Source: an uncultured Muribaculaceae bacterium
GTDB taxonomy: Bacteria > Bacteroidota > Bacteroidia > Bacteroidales > Muribaculaceae
Direction: 5' to 3'
DNA: 64,000 nt
NCBI GenBank assembly: GCA_910587355.1
Contig: CAJUKF010000002.1
Span: 53,978 to 117,977 of the forward strand
Position 1 is the stretch's first letter, and each line of letters starts with the position of its first letter. Below are positions 47,541 through 56,148 of this stretch, in pieces. Made by a program: the position numbers and the translations under genes. The notes below the pieces were generated by a model. That model saw only the letters and a program-made list of their open reading frames with translations, did not search any database and was not told the DNA's origin.

Positions 47541-50255
47541 ATGAAAAGAGTATATACATTCGGTGACGGTAAAGCAGAAGGCAACGCAGATATGCGAAAC
47601 CTCCTCGGCGGCAAAGGCGCTAACCTCGCCGAAATGAACCTTCTCGGGATGCCCGTTCCTCCCGGCTTTACTATCACTACAGAAGTTTGCAACGAATACA
47701 CCCAGTATGGACGTGACGAAGTGGTAAAACGCATCGCCAATGACGTGAAAGCTGCAATCGCACATGTAGAAGAACTCACCGGCAAAAAATTCAATGACCC
47801 TGCAAATCCTCTTCTCGTTTCTGTACGCTCGGGTGCCCGTGCTTCGATGCCCGGCATGATGGATACCGTGCTCAATCTCGGTATGAACGATGCTACAGTC
47901 GAATCTCTCGCACAGAAGAGCGGCAATCCCCGTTTCGCATGGGACAGCTACCGCCGTTTCGTGCAGATGTACGGCGACGTAGTGCTCGGCATGAAGCCCA
48001 AAAAGAAAACCGATATTGACCCCTTCGAGGAAATCATGGACAAGGTGAAAGAAGCCAAAGGCATCAAACTCGACACCGAGCTTGACGTCGACGACCTCAA
48101 GAACCTTGTAAAACTCTTTAAGGCAGCTGTAAAGGATTACACCGGCAAAGACTTCCCCGATGACGCATGGGAACAGCTTTGGGGCGGCATCTGCGCCGTA
48201 TTCGACAGCTGGATGAACGAACGCGCTATCATCTATCGCCGAATGAACCAGATCCCCGAAGAATGGGGTACTGCCGTCAACGTACAGGCTATGGTTTACG
48301 GCAACATGGGCAACAACTCCGCTACCGGCGTAGCTTTCAGCCGCGACGCCGCCACCGGTGAGAACATATTCAACGGCGAATACCTTATCAACGCACAGGG
48401 CGAGGACGTAGTCGCCGGTATCCGTACTCCCCAGCAGATTACAATCGAAGGCTCACGCCGCTGGGCAGCCCTTCAGGGTATTTCTGAAGAAGTCCGCGCC
48501 GAGAAGTATCCCTCTCTCGAAGAATCGATGCCCGTCTGCGCCAACGAGCTCTTCGCCATCGCCGCACGTCTTGAAGACTACTACAAAGACATGCAGGACA
48601 TGGAATTCACCATTCAGGACGGCAAGCTCTGGATGCTCCAGACCCGTAACGGCAAGCGTACAGGTGCTGCCATGGTCAAAATCGCCATGGACCTCCTCCG
48701 TGCAGGCGTGATTGACGAAAAGACCGTCCTCAAACGCATGGAGCCCCAGAAGCTGGACGAACTCCTCCACCCCGTATTCGACAAATCGGCCCTCAAGCGC
48801 GCCACTGTAATTGCCAAGGGTCTTCCCGCATCTCCCGGTGCAGCCGCAGGCCAGATTGTATTCTCCGCCGAAGACGCCGAAGCATGGGCCGACAAGAAAC
48901 GCAAAGTTATTCTCGTCCGCATCGAAACTTCTCCCGAAGACCTCCGCGGTATGGCCGTGGCTCAGGGTATCCTCACAATGCGCGGCGGCATGACATCGCA
49001 TGCAGCCGTTGTTGCCCGCGGCATGGGTAAATGCTGTGTTTCGGGCGCAGGCGAAATCAAGGTCGACTACGTTGCCAAGACTGTCGAAATGTCTGGCAAG
49101 ACCTTCAAAGAAGGCGACTGGATTTCGCTCAACGGTTCTACCGGTGAAGTTTACGAAGGCCAGGTACCCACTACCGAGCCCGCTCTCGACGGCGACTTTG
49201 CAGCAATCATGAACCTCGCCGACAAGTTCACCAAATGCCTTGTCCGCACTAACGCCGACACTCCCCGCGACGCCCGTCAGGCACGCAAATTCGGTGCCCA
49301 GGGTATCGGTCTCTGCCGTACGGAACACATGTTCTTCGAAGGCGACCGCATCAAGGCAGTTCGCGAAATGATTCTCGCCTCCGATGTCGAAGGCCGTCGT
49401 CTCGCCCTTGCCAAGCTCCTCCCCATGCAGCGCGGCGACTTCGAGGGCATCTTCGAGGCCATGGACGGTTTCGGCGTGACTATCCGTCTCCTCGACCCGC
49501 CTCTGCATGAATTCGTACCTCATCAGACAGCAACTCAGAAAGAGCTCGCGGAAGAAATGGGCCTCACACTCGAAGAAGTCAAGGCAAAAGTCGACGCCCT
49601 CGAGGAGTTCAACCCCATGCTCGGTCACCGTGGCTGCCGTCTCGGTATCACATATCCCGAAATCACCGAAATGCAGGCCCGTGCCATTCTCGAAGCCGCA
49701 CTCGCATGCAAAGCCCGCGGCATCGAAGTACATCCCGAAATCATGGTTCCCCTTGTAGGCACACTCAAGGAGCTCCAGAATCAGGCTGATGTAATCAACA
49801 CCACCGCAGCCAAGGTATTCGAGGAAAAAGGCGATTCGATTCAGTACAAAGTCGGCACAATGATTGAAGTGCCCCGTGCTGCTCTCACCGCAAACGAAAT
49901 CGCTCAGGTTGCCGACTTCTTCTCATTCGGCACCAACGACCTCACTCAGATGACTTTCGGCTACTCGCGCGACGACGCTCCCAAATTCCTCAAGTTCTAC
50001 AAAGAACACGGAATCATCAAGACCGACCCCTTCGAAGTTCTCGACCAGGTAGGCGTAGGCCAGCTTGTGCGCATGGGTGTTGAGAAAGGCCGTGCCACCA
50101 ATCCCGACCTCAAAATCGGTATCTGCGGCGAACATGGCGGCGAACCCTCATCCGTCATCTTCTGCGCAAAACTCGGCATGAACTATGTCAGCTGCTCGCC
50201 TTTCCGCGTGCCCATCGCACGTGTAGCTGCGGCGCAGGCTGCAATCGAAGGGTAA
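47541..50255 (+). CDS. ppdK: Pyruvate, phosphate dikinase
   Basis: Interconverts pyruvate, ATP and phosphate with phosphoenolpyruvate, AMP and pyrophosphate; it works in glycolytic or gluconeogenic direction in anaerobes. The ATP-grasp domain begins with LLGGKGANLAEMNLLGMPVPPGFTI. The phosphohistidine swivel is GGMTSHAAVVARGMG near residue 485. The PEP-binding barrel holds GLCRTEHMFF and ends with GICGEHGGEPSS (catalytic cysteine near residue 862). At 904 aa it is complete. Its codon choice looks strongly biased to C-ending codons, as in highly expressed genes. Confidence 0.97.
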   Translation: MKRVYTFGDGKAEGNADMRNLLGGKGANLAEMNLLGMPVPPGFTITTEVCNEYTQYGRDEVVKRIANDVKAAIAHVEELTGKKFNDPANPLLVSVRSGARASMPGMMDTVLNLGMNDATVESLAQKSGNPRFAWDSYRRFVQMYGDVVLGMKPKKKTDIDPFEEIMDKVKEAKGIKLDTELDVDDLKNLVKLFKAAVKDYTGKDFPDDAWEQLWGGICAVFDSWMNERAIIYRRMNQIPEEWGTAVNVQAMVYGNMGNNSATGVAFSRDAATGENIFNGEYLINAQGEDVVAGIRTPQQITIEGSRRWAALQGISEEVRAEKYPSLEESMPVCANELFAIAARLEDYYKDMQDMEFTIQDGKLWMLQTRNGKRTGAAMVKIAMDLLRAGVIDEKTVLKRMEPQKLDELLHPVFDKSALKRATVIAKGLPASPGAAAGQIVFSAEDAEAWADKKRKVILVRIETSPEDLRGMAVAQGILTMRGGMTSHAAVVARGMGKCCVSGAGEIKVDYVAKTVEMSGKTFKEGDWISLNGSTGEVYEGQVPTTEPALDGDFAAIMNLADKFTKCLVRTNADTPRDARQARKFGAQGIGLCRTEHMFFEGDRIKAVREMILASDVEGRRLALAKLLPMQRGDFEGIFEAMDGFGVTIRLLDPPLHEFVPHQTATQKELAEEMGLTLEEVKAKVDALEEFNPMLGHRGCRLGITYPEITEMQARAILEAALACKARGIEVHPEIMVPLVGTLKELQNQADVINTTAAKVFEEKGDSIQYKVGTMIEVPRAALTANEIAQVADFFSFGTNDLTQMTFGYSRDDAPKFLKFYKEHGIIKTDPFEVLDQVGVGQLVRMGVEKGRATNPDLKIGICGEHGGEPSSVIFCAKLGMNYVSCSPFRVPIARVAAAQAAIEG

Positions 50256-50290
50256 GAGACAACCCCTCAGTCTGATTCCAAAAGTTTAAC

Positions 50291-50326
50291 AAGGCGGGGA
50301 TTTCAACGATTTGAAATCCCCGCCTT
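50291..50326 (+). terminator. Strong terminator after ppdK
   Basis: A perfect 16-bp stem (AAGGCGGGGATTTCAA at 50291-50306, inverse at 50311-50326) with the loop CGAT, 35 bases after the ppdK stop. It ends only 16 bases before the fic ATG. Confidence 0.88.
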
Positions 50327-50342
50327 TCTTCACAAACGAAAG

Positions 50343-50894
50343 ATGACACAAAACGAAATTGACCGATTAAGTATTGCCAAAGCAAAAAATTTATTTGCCT
50401 CAGGAGAAGTATACAATTTAGAGATTGGCACTACCGCCGGGCTCCATGCGATTCATAAGGCTCTGTTTGACGGTTTGTATCCGTTTGCCGGAGAAATTCG
50501 CAAATTGAATATTTCAAAGGGTGGATTTCGTTTTGCCAATGCTATCTACCTGCAACCGGCCCTTGAGGCTATAGAGAAGATGCCTGAGTCAACATTCGAA
50601 GAGATAGTAGCTAAATATGTTGAGATGAATATTGCACACCCTTTCATGGAAGGCAATGGTCGTGCTACGCGCATCTGGCTTGATATGATGCTGCGACGCC
50701 GGCTCGGCAAAGTTATAGACTGGCGTAAAATCGCTCGAGAAGCATATATGCAAGCTATGGAGCGCTCCCCGGTCAACGACCTTGAGCTGCGATATCTTCT
50801 TCAAGGCGCACTTACCGCCGAGACCGATGACCGAGACGTAATATTCCACGGCATTGACCAGTCCTACTACTACGAAGGCTACGAGCCGGAATAA
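50343..50894 (+). CDS. fic: Fic family protein adenylyltransferase, class III (NmFic-like)
   Basis: Transfers AMP from ATP to target hydroxyl groups. The catalytic motif HPFMEGNGR is intact near residues 99-107. The flap-side region [20 protein letters not shown] and [15 protein letters not shown] closely follow the Neisseria Fic pattern known from the literature. The C-terminus holds an (S/T)xxxE(G/N) inhibitory motif, S174-YYY-E178-G179, so activity is probably autoinhibited as in class III Fic proteins. At 183 aa it matches that class. No antitoxin gene neighbours it. The leader overlaps the ppdK terminator, so how it is transcribed is unclear. Codon use is less biased than in ppdK. Confidence 0.9.
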   Translation: MTQNEIDRLSIAKAKNLFASGEVYNLEIGTTAGLHAIHKALFDGLYPFAGEIRKLNISKGGFRFANAIYLQPALEAIEKMPESTFEEIVAKYVEMNIAHPFMEGNGRATRIWLDMMLRRRLGKVIDWRKIAREAYMQAMERSPVNDLELRYLLQGALTAETDDRDVIFHGIDQSYYYEGYEPE

Positions 50895-50914
50895 TAGATA
50901 AATCCGAAGAATTA

Positions 50915-50953
50915 AAAATCGGCTGCGACCCGCTTAGAGGTGCAGCCGATTTT
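50915..50953 (+). terminator. Terminator after fic
   Basis: A perfect 12-bp stem (AAAATCGGCTGC at 50915-50926, inverse at 50942-50953) with a 15-base loop and a T-rich 3' side lies 20 bases after the fic stop. Confidence 0.8.
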
Positions 50954-50997
50954 ATTTCAGGAATATCGGCCCGGGCCGACGGGAGTATCTATGCGGA

Positions 50998-51151
50998 TTA
51001 TCTGACGACAATCTTCTTGACAAAATTGCCCTGCCGGATGATATAGATGCCGTTGGTGAAGATTATCTACAGAGTCCGCAACTTTCATTCCATGAATATT
51101 GCAGACCTCCACGGCCGCAGAAAAATGATATGTCTGCTGGGACGGCTCCAA
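50998..51151 (-). pseudogene. 3' remnant of a type IX secretion C-terminal tail, frameshifted
   Basis: Read on the minus strand, one frame gives VEVCNIHGMKVADSVDNL and, after a one-base shift at 51058, another gives TNGIYIIRQGNFVKKIVVR and a stop at 50998. Together these are the classic end of a Por-secretion-type (type A) sorting domain. Everything upstream of about 51130 is lost. It is therefore the tail of a former secreted protein, no longer translatable. Confidence 0.75.
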
Positions 51152-51277
51152 TGGTGGAATCTCCCAATTGAAGAAATTGATATGCTGATGCCGATACTTT
51201 CGAGTCCCGATATCGCTGAAGCAAAAAAACCTTGGAAAAATATCTTCGCCGGGCAGAATAAATCGGAGGCTTTATAA
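51133..51277 (+). pseudogene. 3' remnant of a gene, possibly a CatB/Vat-type O-acetyltransferase
   Basis: The last 47 codons of a frame ending at 51277 contain LQWWNLPIEEIDMLMPILSS, which recalls the C-terminal helix of hexapeptide-repeat antibiotic acetyltransferases of the CatB/Vat group (Trp-Trp followed by PIEKI). The frame remains open to 51047, but there it runs antisense through the secretion-tail remnant and is not convincing. No hexapeptide repeats are left. The family call is a pattern judgement only. Confidence 0.4.
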
Positions 51278-51796
51278 ATAAATCCTATAAAGCACGTGGT
51301 CACTCAGGGGTGAATCAACAGAAAGTTTAGGATGCTTGAACTCCCCTACTCTAACCATACCTATTTTCTGCATGACGCGTTCTGATGGAGAATTTATTTT
51401 AGCTGTGAATGAATAAAGGCGTCCGATTCCAGATTCTTTTGCCAGCTTCAACACTGATTTCGCAGCTTCAGTGGCATATCCCTGATTGTGATAATCAGCG
51501 GCAAGACGCCAGCCAATTTCAATACCCGGCGTGAAATCAGCCTCAAAACCGATTTCATGTAATCCGACATATCCGATAAACTCTCCCGTAATTTTTATTT
51601 CCACCGCATAAAGCCCCCGGTGATACCGATTGAACTCATCCTGTATCCGGGTATAAAAAGCCTCCGTCTCTGCTTCGTTTAATGTAGCCGGGAAATAACG
51701 CATGACACGTTTATCCTTGTTCATTGCAACAAACAGGGACAAATCCTGTGGCATCCATGAGCGCAAAATCAATCGTTCAGTTTCAATATATATCAT
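51272..51796 (-). CDS. GNAT family N-acetyltransferase, RimJ/RimL-like
   Basis: A 174-residue acetyltransferase. The start IETERLILRSWMPQDLSLFVAMN is the common opening of RimJ/RimL-type enzymes. The acetyl-CoA loop is near residue 105 (DYHNQGYATEAAKSVLKLA), and NSPSERVMQKIGM is the C-terminal conserved segment. The substrate is unknown; this group includes ribosomal-protein and small-molecule acetylases. The stop overlaps the acetyltransferase remnant on the other strand by 6 bases. A TAATTTTG box lies upstream. Confidence 0.87.
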   Translation of the reverse strand: MIYIETERLILRSWMPQDLSLFVAMNKDKRVMRYFPATLNEAETEAFYTRIQDEFNRYHRGLYAVEIKITGEFIGYVGLHEIGFEADFTPGIEIGWRLAADYHNQGYATEAAKSVLKLAKESGIGRLYSFTAKINSPSERVMQKIGMVRVGEFKHPKLSVDSPLSDHVLYRIYL

Positions 51797-51816
51797 ATCG
51801 GAGCTTATTTATAATG

Positions 51817-51824
51817 CAAAATTA
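51817..51824 (-). promoter_or_regulatory. Probable -7 box for the RimL-like gene
   Basis: TAATTTTG on the minus strand, 20 bases before the ATG at 51796, fits TAnnTTTG. Confidence 0.45.
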
Positions 51825-51909
51825 AAGAAATATCCTCAGTCTTTATCATTCGACATGACATTCATGATAAATTCAGCTCCGTTGAGTATGACTGCATGCC
51901 GATTTTCAT

Positions 51910-51917
51910 TAAATTTG
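51910..51917 (+). promoter_or_regulatory. Probable -7 box for the nuclease-like gene
   Basis: TAAATTTG lies 24 bases before the ATG at 51942. The nearest upstream TTG is 25 bases away, longer than usual. Confidence 0.45.
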
Positions 51918-51941
51918 ACACAAATATAAATAAACAGAATC

Positions 51942-53789
51942 ATGTCATTCAGAAACCCGGATTTAAAAGAATCATTCCACAAAATGTTAAAGGCGAAACA
52001 AAACCTACGCCCACAGGAGGATATCATCGGAGAATTAATAGAAATTCTGAAATGTCTCCATGAAGACGATTTTATCAAATACGTCATGGGAGTTCTGTGC
52101 TCAGTTGAGCATCGTGAGTCGTGGATATTCAATAATCTGGCATCGCCTATGATGCAGATGATTTATCTGATTGACGTCTATTATTCCATCCAAAAACGCG
52201 AGCCTCAATTTTCCATAGATAAAAAGCGCTGGAACAGAATAACGGAACTATTGGACGAAATAGAACTCAACTATTTCGTATCAATGGGATTCGGCAATAA
52301 TGGAGATTTCTTTCATGATGAGAGAGATGATAAGGTTGCAGTATCCCTAATGACTTATTTCTGTTATTATTCAAATGCCCGTCTATCATACGATGAGCAG
52401 ACATTATGGAGAATTGAGAATTATTGCGCACCATATGATAAATATATCCGTGCAGAATTCGGTTTCAGCATCAGAGATGCGATTGAGTATATAGAATATT
52501 TAAGCACTCTGTATAATGGCAAACTGACGGACAGTGTAAGAAAAGCCGCAGAAAAATACTCCTATTATAGGGCTAATCCGGATAAATGGAAGGATATGGC
52601 AACCAACTGGCTGAATCAGGGAATTCATCCCGAAGACTGGCTCAAACAACCGGAACTGAAAGATTTAAGAGAATTGCTGGAGACCAATCCGGGAGAGTGT
52701 TTTATATGCGAACCGGCCGCGTTGTACTCAGACCGATTCAATCCCGAAATAAACAACCGCTTGATAGATTTTTTCAAATATCCGGCCAGAAATAATCAAA
52801 ACCATATGGAATACTATGGCAGTGAACGTACGTATACCGGCTATCCTCTTGTCTTCACCGAGAAAAAAGTAGCGATACCCTATATTAAATTTTCAGTGGA
52901 AGCCCTTTACACCCGCATCGACAAGTATTTGAGCCAGCATCCGGACATAAAGATAAAATACAAACAATCAAAAGACAGTAAACTGGAAGAAAAGGTGCTT
53001 GACTTATTCCGTTCCCTTTTCAAAAACGACGCCCATTATTATGCGAACTACAGCATTGACGGAAAATGCGAACAGGACTTATTAATTGAATATAAAGGCA
53101 TCTATTTTGTAATTGAAGTAAAGGACTGTAATTTCAGAGAACCAATGCGTGATTCACTGAAATCCTTTGTGAAAATCAAAAAAGATTTCTCGAATTCCAT
53201 ACAGAAGGGATATGAACAATGCAAGCGTGTAGAAGACGCTCTGTCTGAAGAGAAACCTATCAGGATATTGGATGGAAAAACTTTCAAACGCGAGCTTTAT
53301 GTCATTAATCCTTCCCGTATAAAAGAGGTCTACAGCATCATTGTTACGGAGTATAAATACGGGCCAATTCAGACCGACTTGTCAAAACTGCTCTCTATCG
53401 ATGAGGACCGCCCATATCCGTGGTCTGTCTGTATTGATGATTTGGAAGCCTTCATACTGCTTTTAAGGAAGAAATTCCACAATGGCGCAAAATCCCATTT
53501 TATCAAATATATCGAATCAAGAGAAGCATTTCATGGCCATACCGTCTGCTGTGACGAACTTGAATTATGCGGATACTATGTATGTCAGCCAATTAAATTC
53601 AAAGAATTGTCAACCAATGAGTACACAGTATGCACGTTTGGAGGTATGAGTGATATTTTTGACGCATATTATTACACCGGTCTCGGATTTAAAAATGAAA
53701 TAAACGCTGAAATCAAAAAGACTCACAGACTGCCCGAATATGCAACCAGATTCGACATGAACTTAACCGGACTGGGAAATTTGATTTGA
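51942..53789 (+). CDS. Putative PD-(D/E)XK nuclease-like protein of unknown family
   Basis: A 615-residue soluble protein. The N-terminal two thirds (about 1-340) are mostly helical and match nothing I know. At about residues 345-430 there is a restriction-endonuclease-like core: a helix LEEKVLDLFRSLF, then CEQDLLIEYKGIYFVIEVKD, giving D near 380 and ExK near 392-394 with the spacing of a PD-(D/E)XK site, followed by a helix with SIQKGYEQCKRVEDAL. A helical C-terminal part of about 170 residues ends the protein. The gene is visibly AT-richer than the core genes and flanked by gene remnants, so it was probably acquired. Its role (defence, repair or other) is not known. Confidence 0.65.
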   Translation: MSFRNPDLKESFHKMLKAKQNLRPQEDIIGELIEILKCLHEDDFIKYVMGVLCSVEHRESWIFNNLASPMMQMIYLIDVYYSIQKREPQFSIDKKRWNRITELLDEIELNYFVSMGFGNNGDFFHDERDDKVAVSLMTYFCYYSNARLSYDEQTLWRIENYCAPYDKYIRAEFGFSIRDAIEYIEYLSTLYNGKLTDSVRKAAEKYSYYRANPDKWKDMATNWLNQGIHPEDWLKQPELKDLRELLETNPGECFICEPAALYSDRFNPEINNRLIDFFKYPARNNQNHMEYYGSERTYTGYPLVFTEKKVAIPYIKFSVEALYTRIDKYLSQHPDIKIKYKQSKDSKLEEKVLDLFRSLFKNDAHYYANYSIDGKCEQDLLIEYKGIYFVIEVKDCNFREPMRDSLKSFVKIKKDFSNSIQKGYEQCKRVEDALSEEKPIRILDGKTFKRELYVINPSRIKEVYSIIVTEYKYGPIQTDLSKLLSIDEDRPYPWSVCIDDLEAFILLLRKKFHNGAKSHFIKYIESREAFHGHTVCCDELELCGYYVCQPIKFKELSTNEYTVCTFGGMSDIFDAYYYTGLGFKNEINAEIKKTHRLPEYATRFDMNLTGLGNLI

Positions 53790-53807
53790 AAACCGTACGT
53801 TGCAAAG

Positions 53808-54552
53808 CTATTCTCTCGCATGTCTGCCGGAAGCCGGTTCTCCGGGATACCACCAGCCATAGCCGTGGTCGATGAATGGGGACCCATCGGCAGGATATTC
53901 ATATCGGGCATCGTGTTCAAACTGCGAAACCTTATCCGTCCATAAAGGTATTTCATCACCGATGCGGTTGCCAAAACACCAGAATATGCCAAGGCGCCCA
54001 CGTTCCTCGAGTGCGAGGCTCTCAAGATTGTTATTGAAGCAACTTATGACACTGATAAACGGAGCCCCGGTGAGGTCAAGAGATTTTATCCGGTTCTCAT
54101 AACACCACACCCCATGAAGCTTACGTCGGTGAGGTATGACGAGACTGTCAAGATTATTGACGCCACAGTGCAGCGACTGCAGTTCGACGCATCGGCTCAG
54201 GTCGAGCGCGCTGATACTGTTATACTGACAGTACCACTCGCTGAGAGTGGTGCATCACCCAACCGAAATATCCGTCAGGGAGTTAAAGCTCAGCTGGAGT
54301 TGTCAGAACGACACGCAGCCATCGATGTAGAATTTTGTAAGTGAGTTACTGGTGAAATAGGCCTCCTGAAGCAGCGGACAGTCACTGAGGTCAATTTCAG
54401 TAAGTTCATTTTTGGATGCGCGGATGCTGACAAGCGCCTTGCAACCCGTTCTGCCAGGACGAAAAATCGGCCTCGCGTTCAAAGTCATTCAGTGCGCCCA
54501 TATCCCAAAGGTAATAAAAATATCCATACCGTATCTGTTTTGCCTATGATTG
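53808..54552 (-). pseudogene. Broken leucine-rich-repeat (BspA-like) protein gene
   Basis: On the minus strand a first frame from about 54552 gives RYGYFYYLWDMGALNDFERE and SSWQNG. A shift near 54440-54450 moves to a second frame with repeat units such as LVSIRASKNELTEIDLSDCP, LLQEAYFTSNSLTKFYIDGC and LDLSRCVELQSLHCGVNNLD. This second frame is interrupted by two TGA codons (54305-54303 and 54257-54255) and then runs to the stop at 53808 (SLDLTGAPFISVISCFNNNL). The repeats fit the LRR surface proteins of Bacteroidales. One frameshift and two stops make it a pseudogene. Confidence 0.75.
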
Positions 54553-54601
54553 CGATAGGAAAATCCCTTGCTGATTGCTTCCCGGAGATTTTTGACGTTT
54601 A

Positions 54602-54609
54602 TACTTTTG
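54602..54609 (+). promoter_or_regulatory. Probable -7 box for the small membrane protein/exporter run
   Basis: TACTTTTG fits TAnnTTTG, 28 bases before the ATG at 54638. No well-spaced -33 element was seen. Confidence 0.45.
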
Positions 54610-54637
54610 CACCGTAATTTGAAAAAGCAAAAAAATC

Positions 54638-54835
54638 ATGACAGAACCAATGATTGTATGGTGTACAATAGCGGGAGTGCTGTTGCTGGCATTTTTATTC
54701 AGAGCCGTCGAACGGTATTATACAGAGTGTCGTCATACTGACCGCAGACCTCGACATGTGATTGAAATAGGCAAGGAACGCGAAATGTTCTATACACCCG
54801 GCGATACAGATGATGACGACATCGAGGATTTGTAA
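54638..54835 (+). CDS. Small single-pass membrane protein
   Basis: A 65-residue protein of unknown function. One membrane helix (residues about 6-24, VWCTIAGVLLLAFLFRAV) is followed by a basic segment (CRHTDRRPRHV) and a very acidic C-terminus (GDTDDDDIEDL). It has its own upstream box and overlaps the exporter gene by 26 bases in another frame, so it is probably translated together with it. It could be an accessory subunit of the exporter; that is inference from overlap only. Confidence 0.6.
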   Translation: MTEPMIVWCTIAGVLLLAFLFRAVERYYTECRHTDRRPRHVIEIGKEREMFYTPGDTDDDDIEDL

Positions 54836-55619
54836 GCCAGCAGAAACGACAGGCAATGCCTATGTCCGCGCGACAGCGGCATTTCTGGCCGATTATGCGG
54901 CCCTGTTATCGGGATGCGGAGCCACATGCATCCGCATAGAGAAAAACACACGACGCATGGCAGAAGCGTTCGGAATAAAAGCCGACATTTTTATAATGCC
55001 GACATATGTCTCTGTCTCCGTGTGGGGAAAGGATATAGCCAATCCATCTGTGGCAATGCGCAAGACAGCAAACTGCGGAATAAGTTTCAACCTGAACGCA
55101 CAGCTCAGCCGTCTCAGCTGGGAAGTGGCTGACAATCATCTCGATTTCGCGACAGCAGCCGAACGTTTCGACAGGATTCGCACCACACGCCCGACAGGAA
55201 AATGGGAGGTGTTGATTCTCACAAGTCTTGCGAATGCTTCGTTCTGCAGACTATTCGGCGGAGATGCCATTGCAATGCTGATTGTATTGATTTCCACGCT
55301 CGCCGGATACCGACTGAAACAAATCATGCTTGAAGACAAACGGGATGTCCGCCTCACCTTTTTGTGCGCTTCGTTCTTCTCGGCAGCCCTGAGCGCCGGA
55401 GGGCATATCTTCAATCTCGGGGGCACACCGGAAATAGCATTGGGAACAAGCGTGCTATATCTGATTCCCGGAGTACCCTATATAAATGCGGTGAGCGATA
55501 TTATTTACCGTCATTATCTGTGCGCGTTCAGCCGGTTTCTTGATGCGGCAGTACTCACGGCATGTCTGTCGGCCGGCCTGTGTGCAGGCATGCTCATACT
55601 TGGATTAAAATGGTTTTAG
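54810..55619 (+). CDS. Threonine/serine exporter family protein, N-terminal (DUF1212/ThrE) part
   Basis: A 269-residue membrane protein. The soluble first half (AAFLADYAALLSGCGATCIRIEKNTRRMAEAFG, then FIMPTYVSVSV) is the ThrE N-terminal domain. Five or so membrane segments follow (SLANASFCRLFGGDAIAMLIVLIST and LIPGVPYINAVSDIIYRHY). With the next gene it forms the two-gene version of a ThrE exporter, which pumps threonine and serine out of the cell. The start is at 54810 or 54813; both overlap the preceding small gene. It is 7 bases before the partner gene. Confidence 0.85.
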   Translation: MMTTSRICKPAETTGNAYVRATAAFLADYAALLSGCGATCIRIEKNTRRMAEAFGIKADIFIMPTYVSVSVWGKDIANPSVAMRKTANCGISFNLNAQLSRLSWEVADNHLDFATAAERFDRIRTTRPTGKWEVLILTSLANASFCRLFGGDAIAMLIVLISTLAGYRLKQIMLEDKRDVRLTFLCASFFSAALSAGGHIFNLGGTPEIALGTSVLYLIPGVPYINAVSDIIYRHYLCAFSRFLDAAVLTACLSAGLCAGMLILGLKWF

Positions 55620-55626
55620 AGAGAAT

Positions 55627-56121
55627 ATGTGGAGCGATATACTGATAAATATCCTTGAGGACGGAGCGTTTGCGGCTATGGCTGCAATCGGTTTCTCCAG
55701 CATCAGCAACACCCCGCACCGGGCATATATGACATGCGCGCTGATTGCCGCGGCGGGACACTCGATACGCTACATGCTGACATTGCCGGAGTTGGGTGCC
55801 ATGCACATCATTCCTGCCAGCACGGCAGCCTCGTTTGCAATAGGCATGCTCGCCGTTCTCTTCGCCTCGCGCATCAAATGCCCGGCAGAAGTCTGTTTCT
55901 TCCCTGCCTTGCTGCCGATGATACCCGGCATGTACGCCTACCGCTCGATTGAGGCTTTGCTTTCGTGTCTGTATCACACACAGGAAGAAGCTTTCGGACA
56001 TTACTTTTACCTCCTTGCCTATAACGGCCTGACATGTGCATTCATTATACTCGGCATGGTCGTCGGAGCCACAATACCAGTATTCCTGTTCAAAAAATTA
56101 TCATTTACAGCTACGAGATAG
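55627..56121 (+). CDS. Threonine/serine exporter family protein, C-terminal (DUF3815) part
   Basis: A 164-residue membrane protein with four or five segments. AMAAIGFSSISNTPHRAYMTCALIAAAGHSIRYML and FPALLPMIPGMYAYRSIEALL are typical of the DUF3815 half of split ThrE exporters. It follows the N-terminal partner by 7 bases, and the two presumably assemble into one carrier. LysR lies 27 bases downstream on the same strand but has its own -7 box. Confidence 0.85.
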   Translation: MWSDILINILEDGAFAAMAAIGFSSISNTPHRAYMTCALIAAAGHSIRYMLTLPELGAMHIIPASTAASFAIGMLAVLFASRIKCPAEVCFFPALLPMIPGMYAYRSIEALLSCLYHTQEEAFGHYFYLLAYNGLTCAFIILGMVVGATIPVFLFKKLSFTATR

Positions 56122-56133
56122 CCGTATTATTAA

Positions 56134-56141
56134 TAACTTTG
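56134..56141 (+). promoter_or_regulatory. -7 box of the LysR gene
   Basis: TAACTTTG fits TAnnTTTG and ends only 7 bases before the ATG at 56149. The transcript should have almost no leader. Confidence 0.5.
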
Positions 56142-56148
56142 CAAAACT

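Noticed and set aside
51047..51140. Plus-strand extension of the acetyltransferase remnant
   Set aside because: It runs antisense to the secretion-tail sequence and shows no family features.
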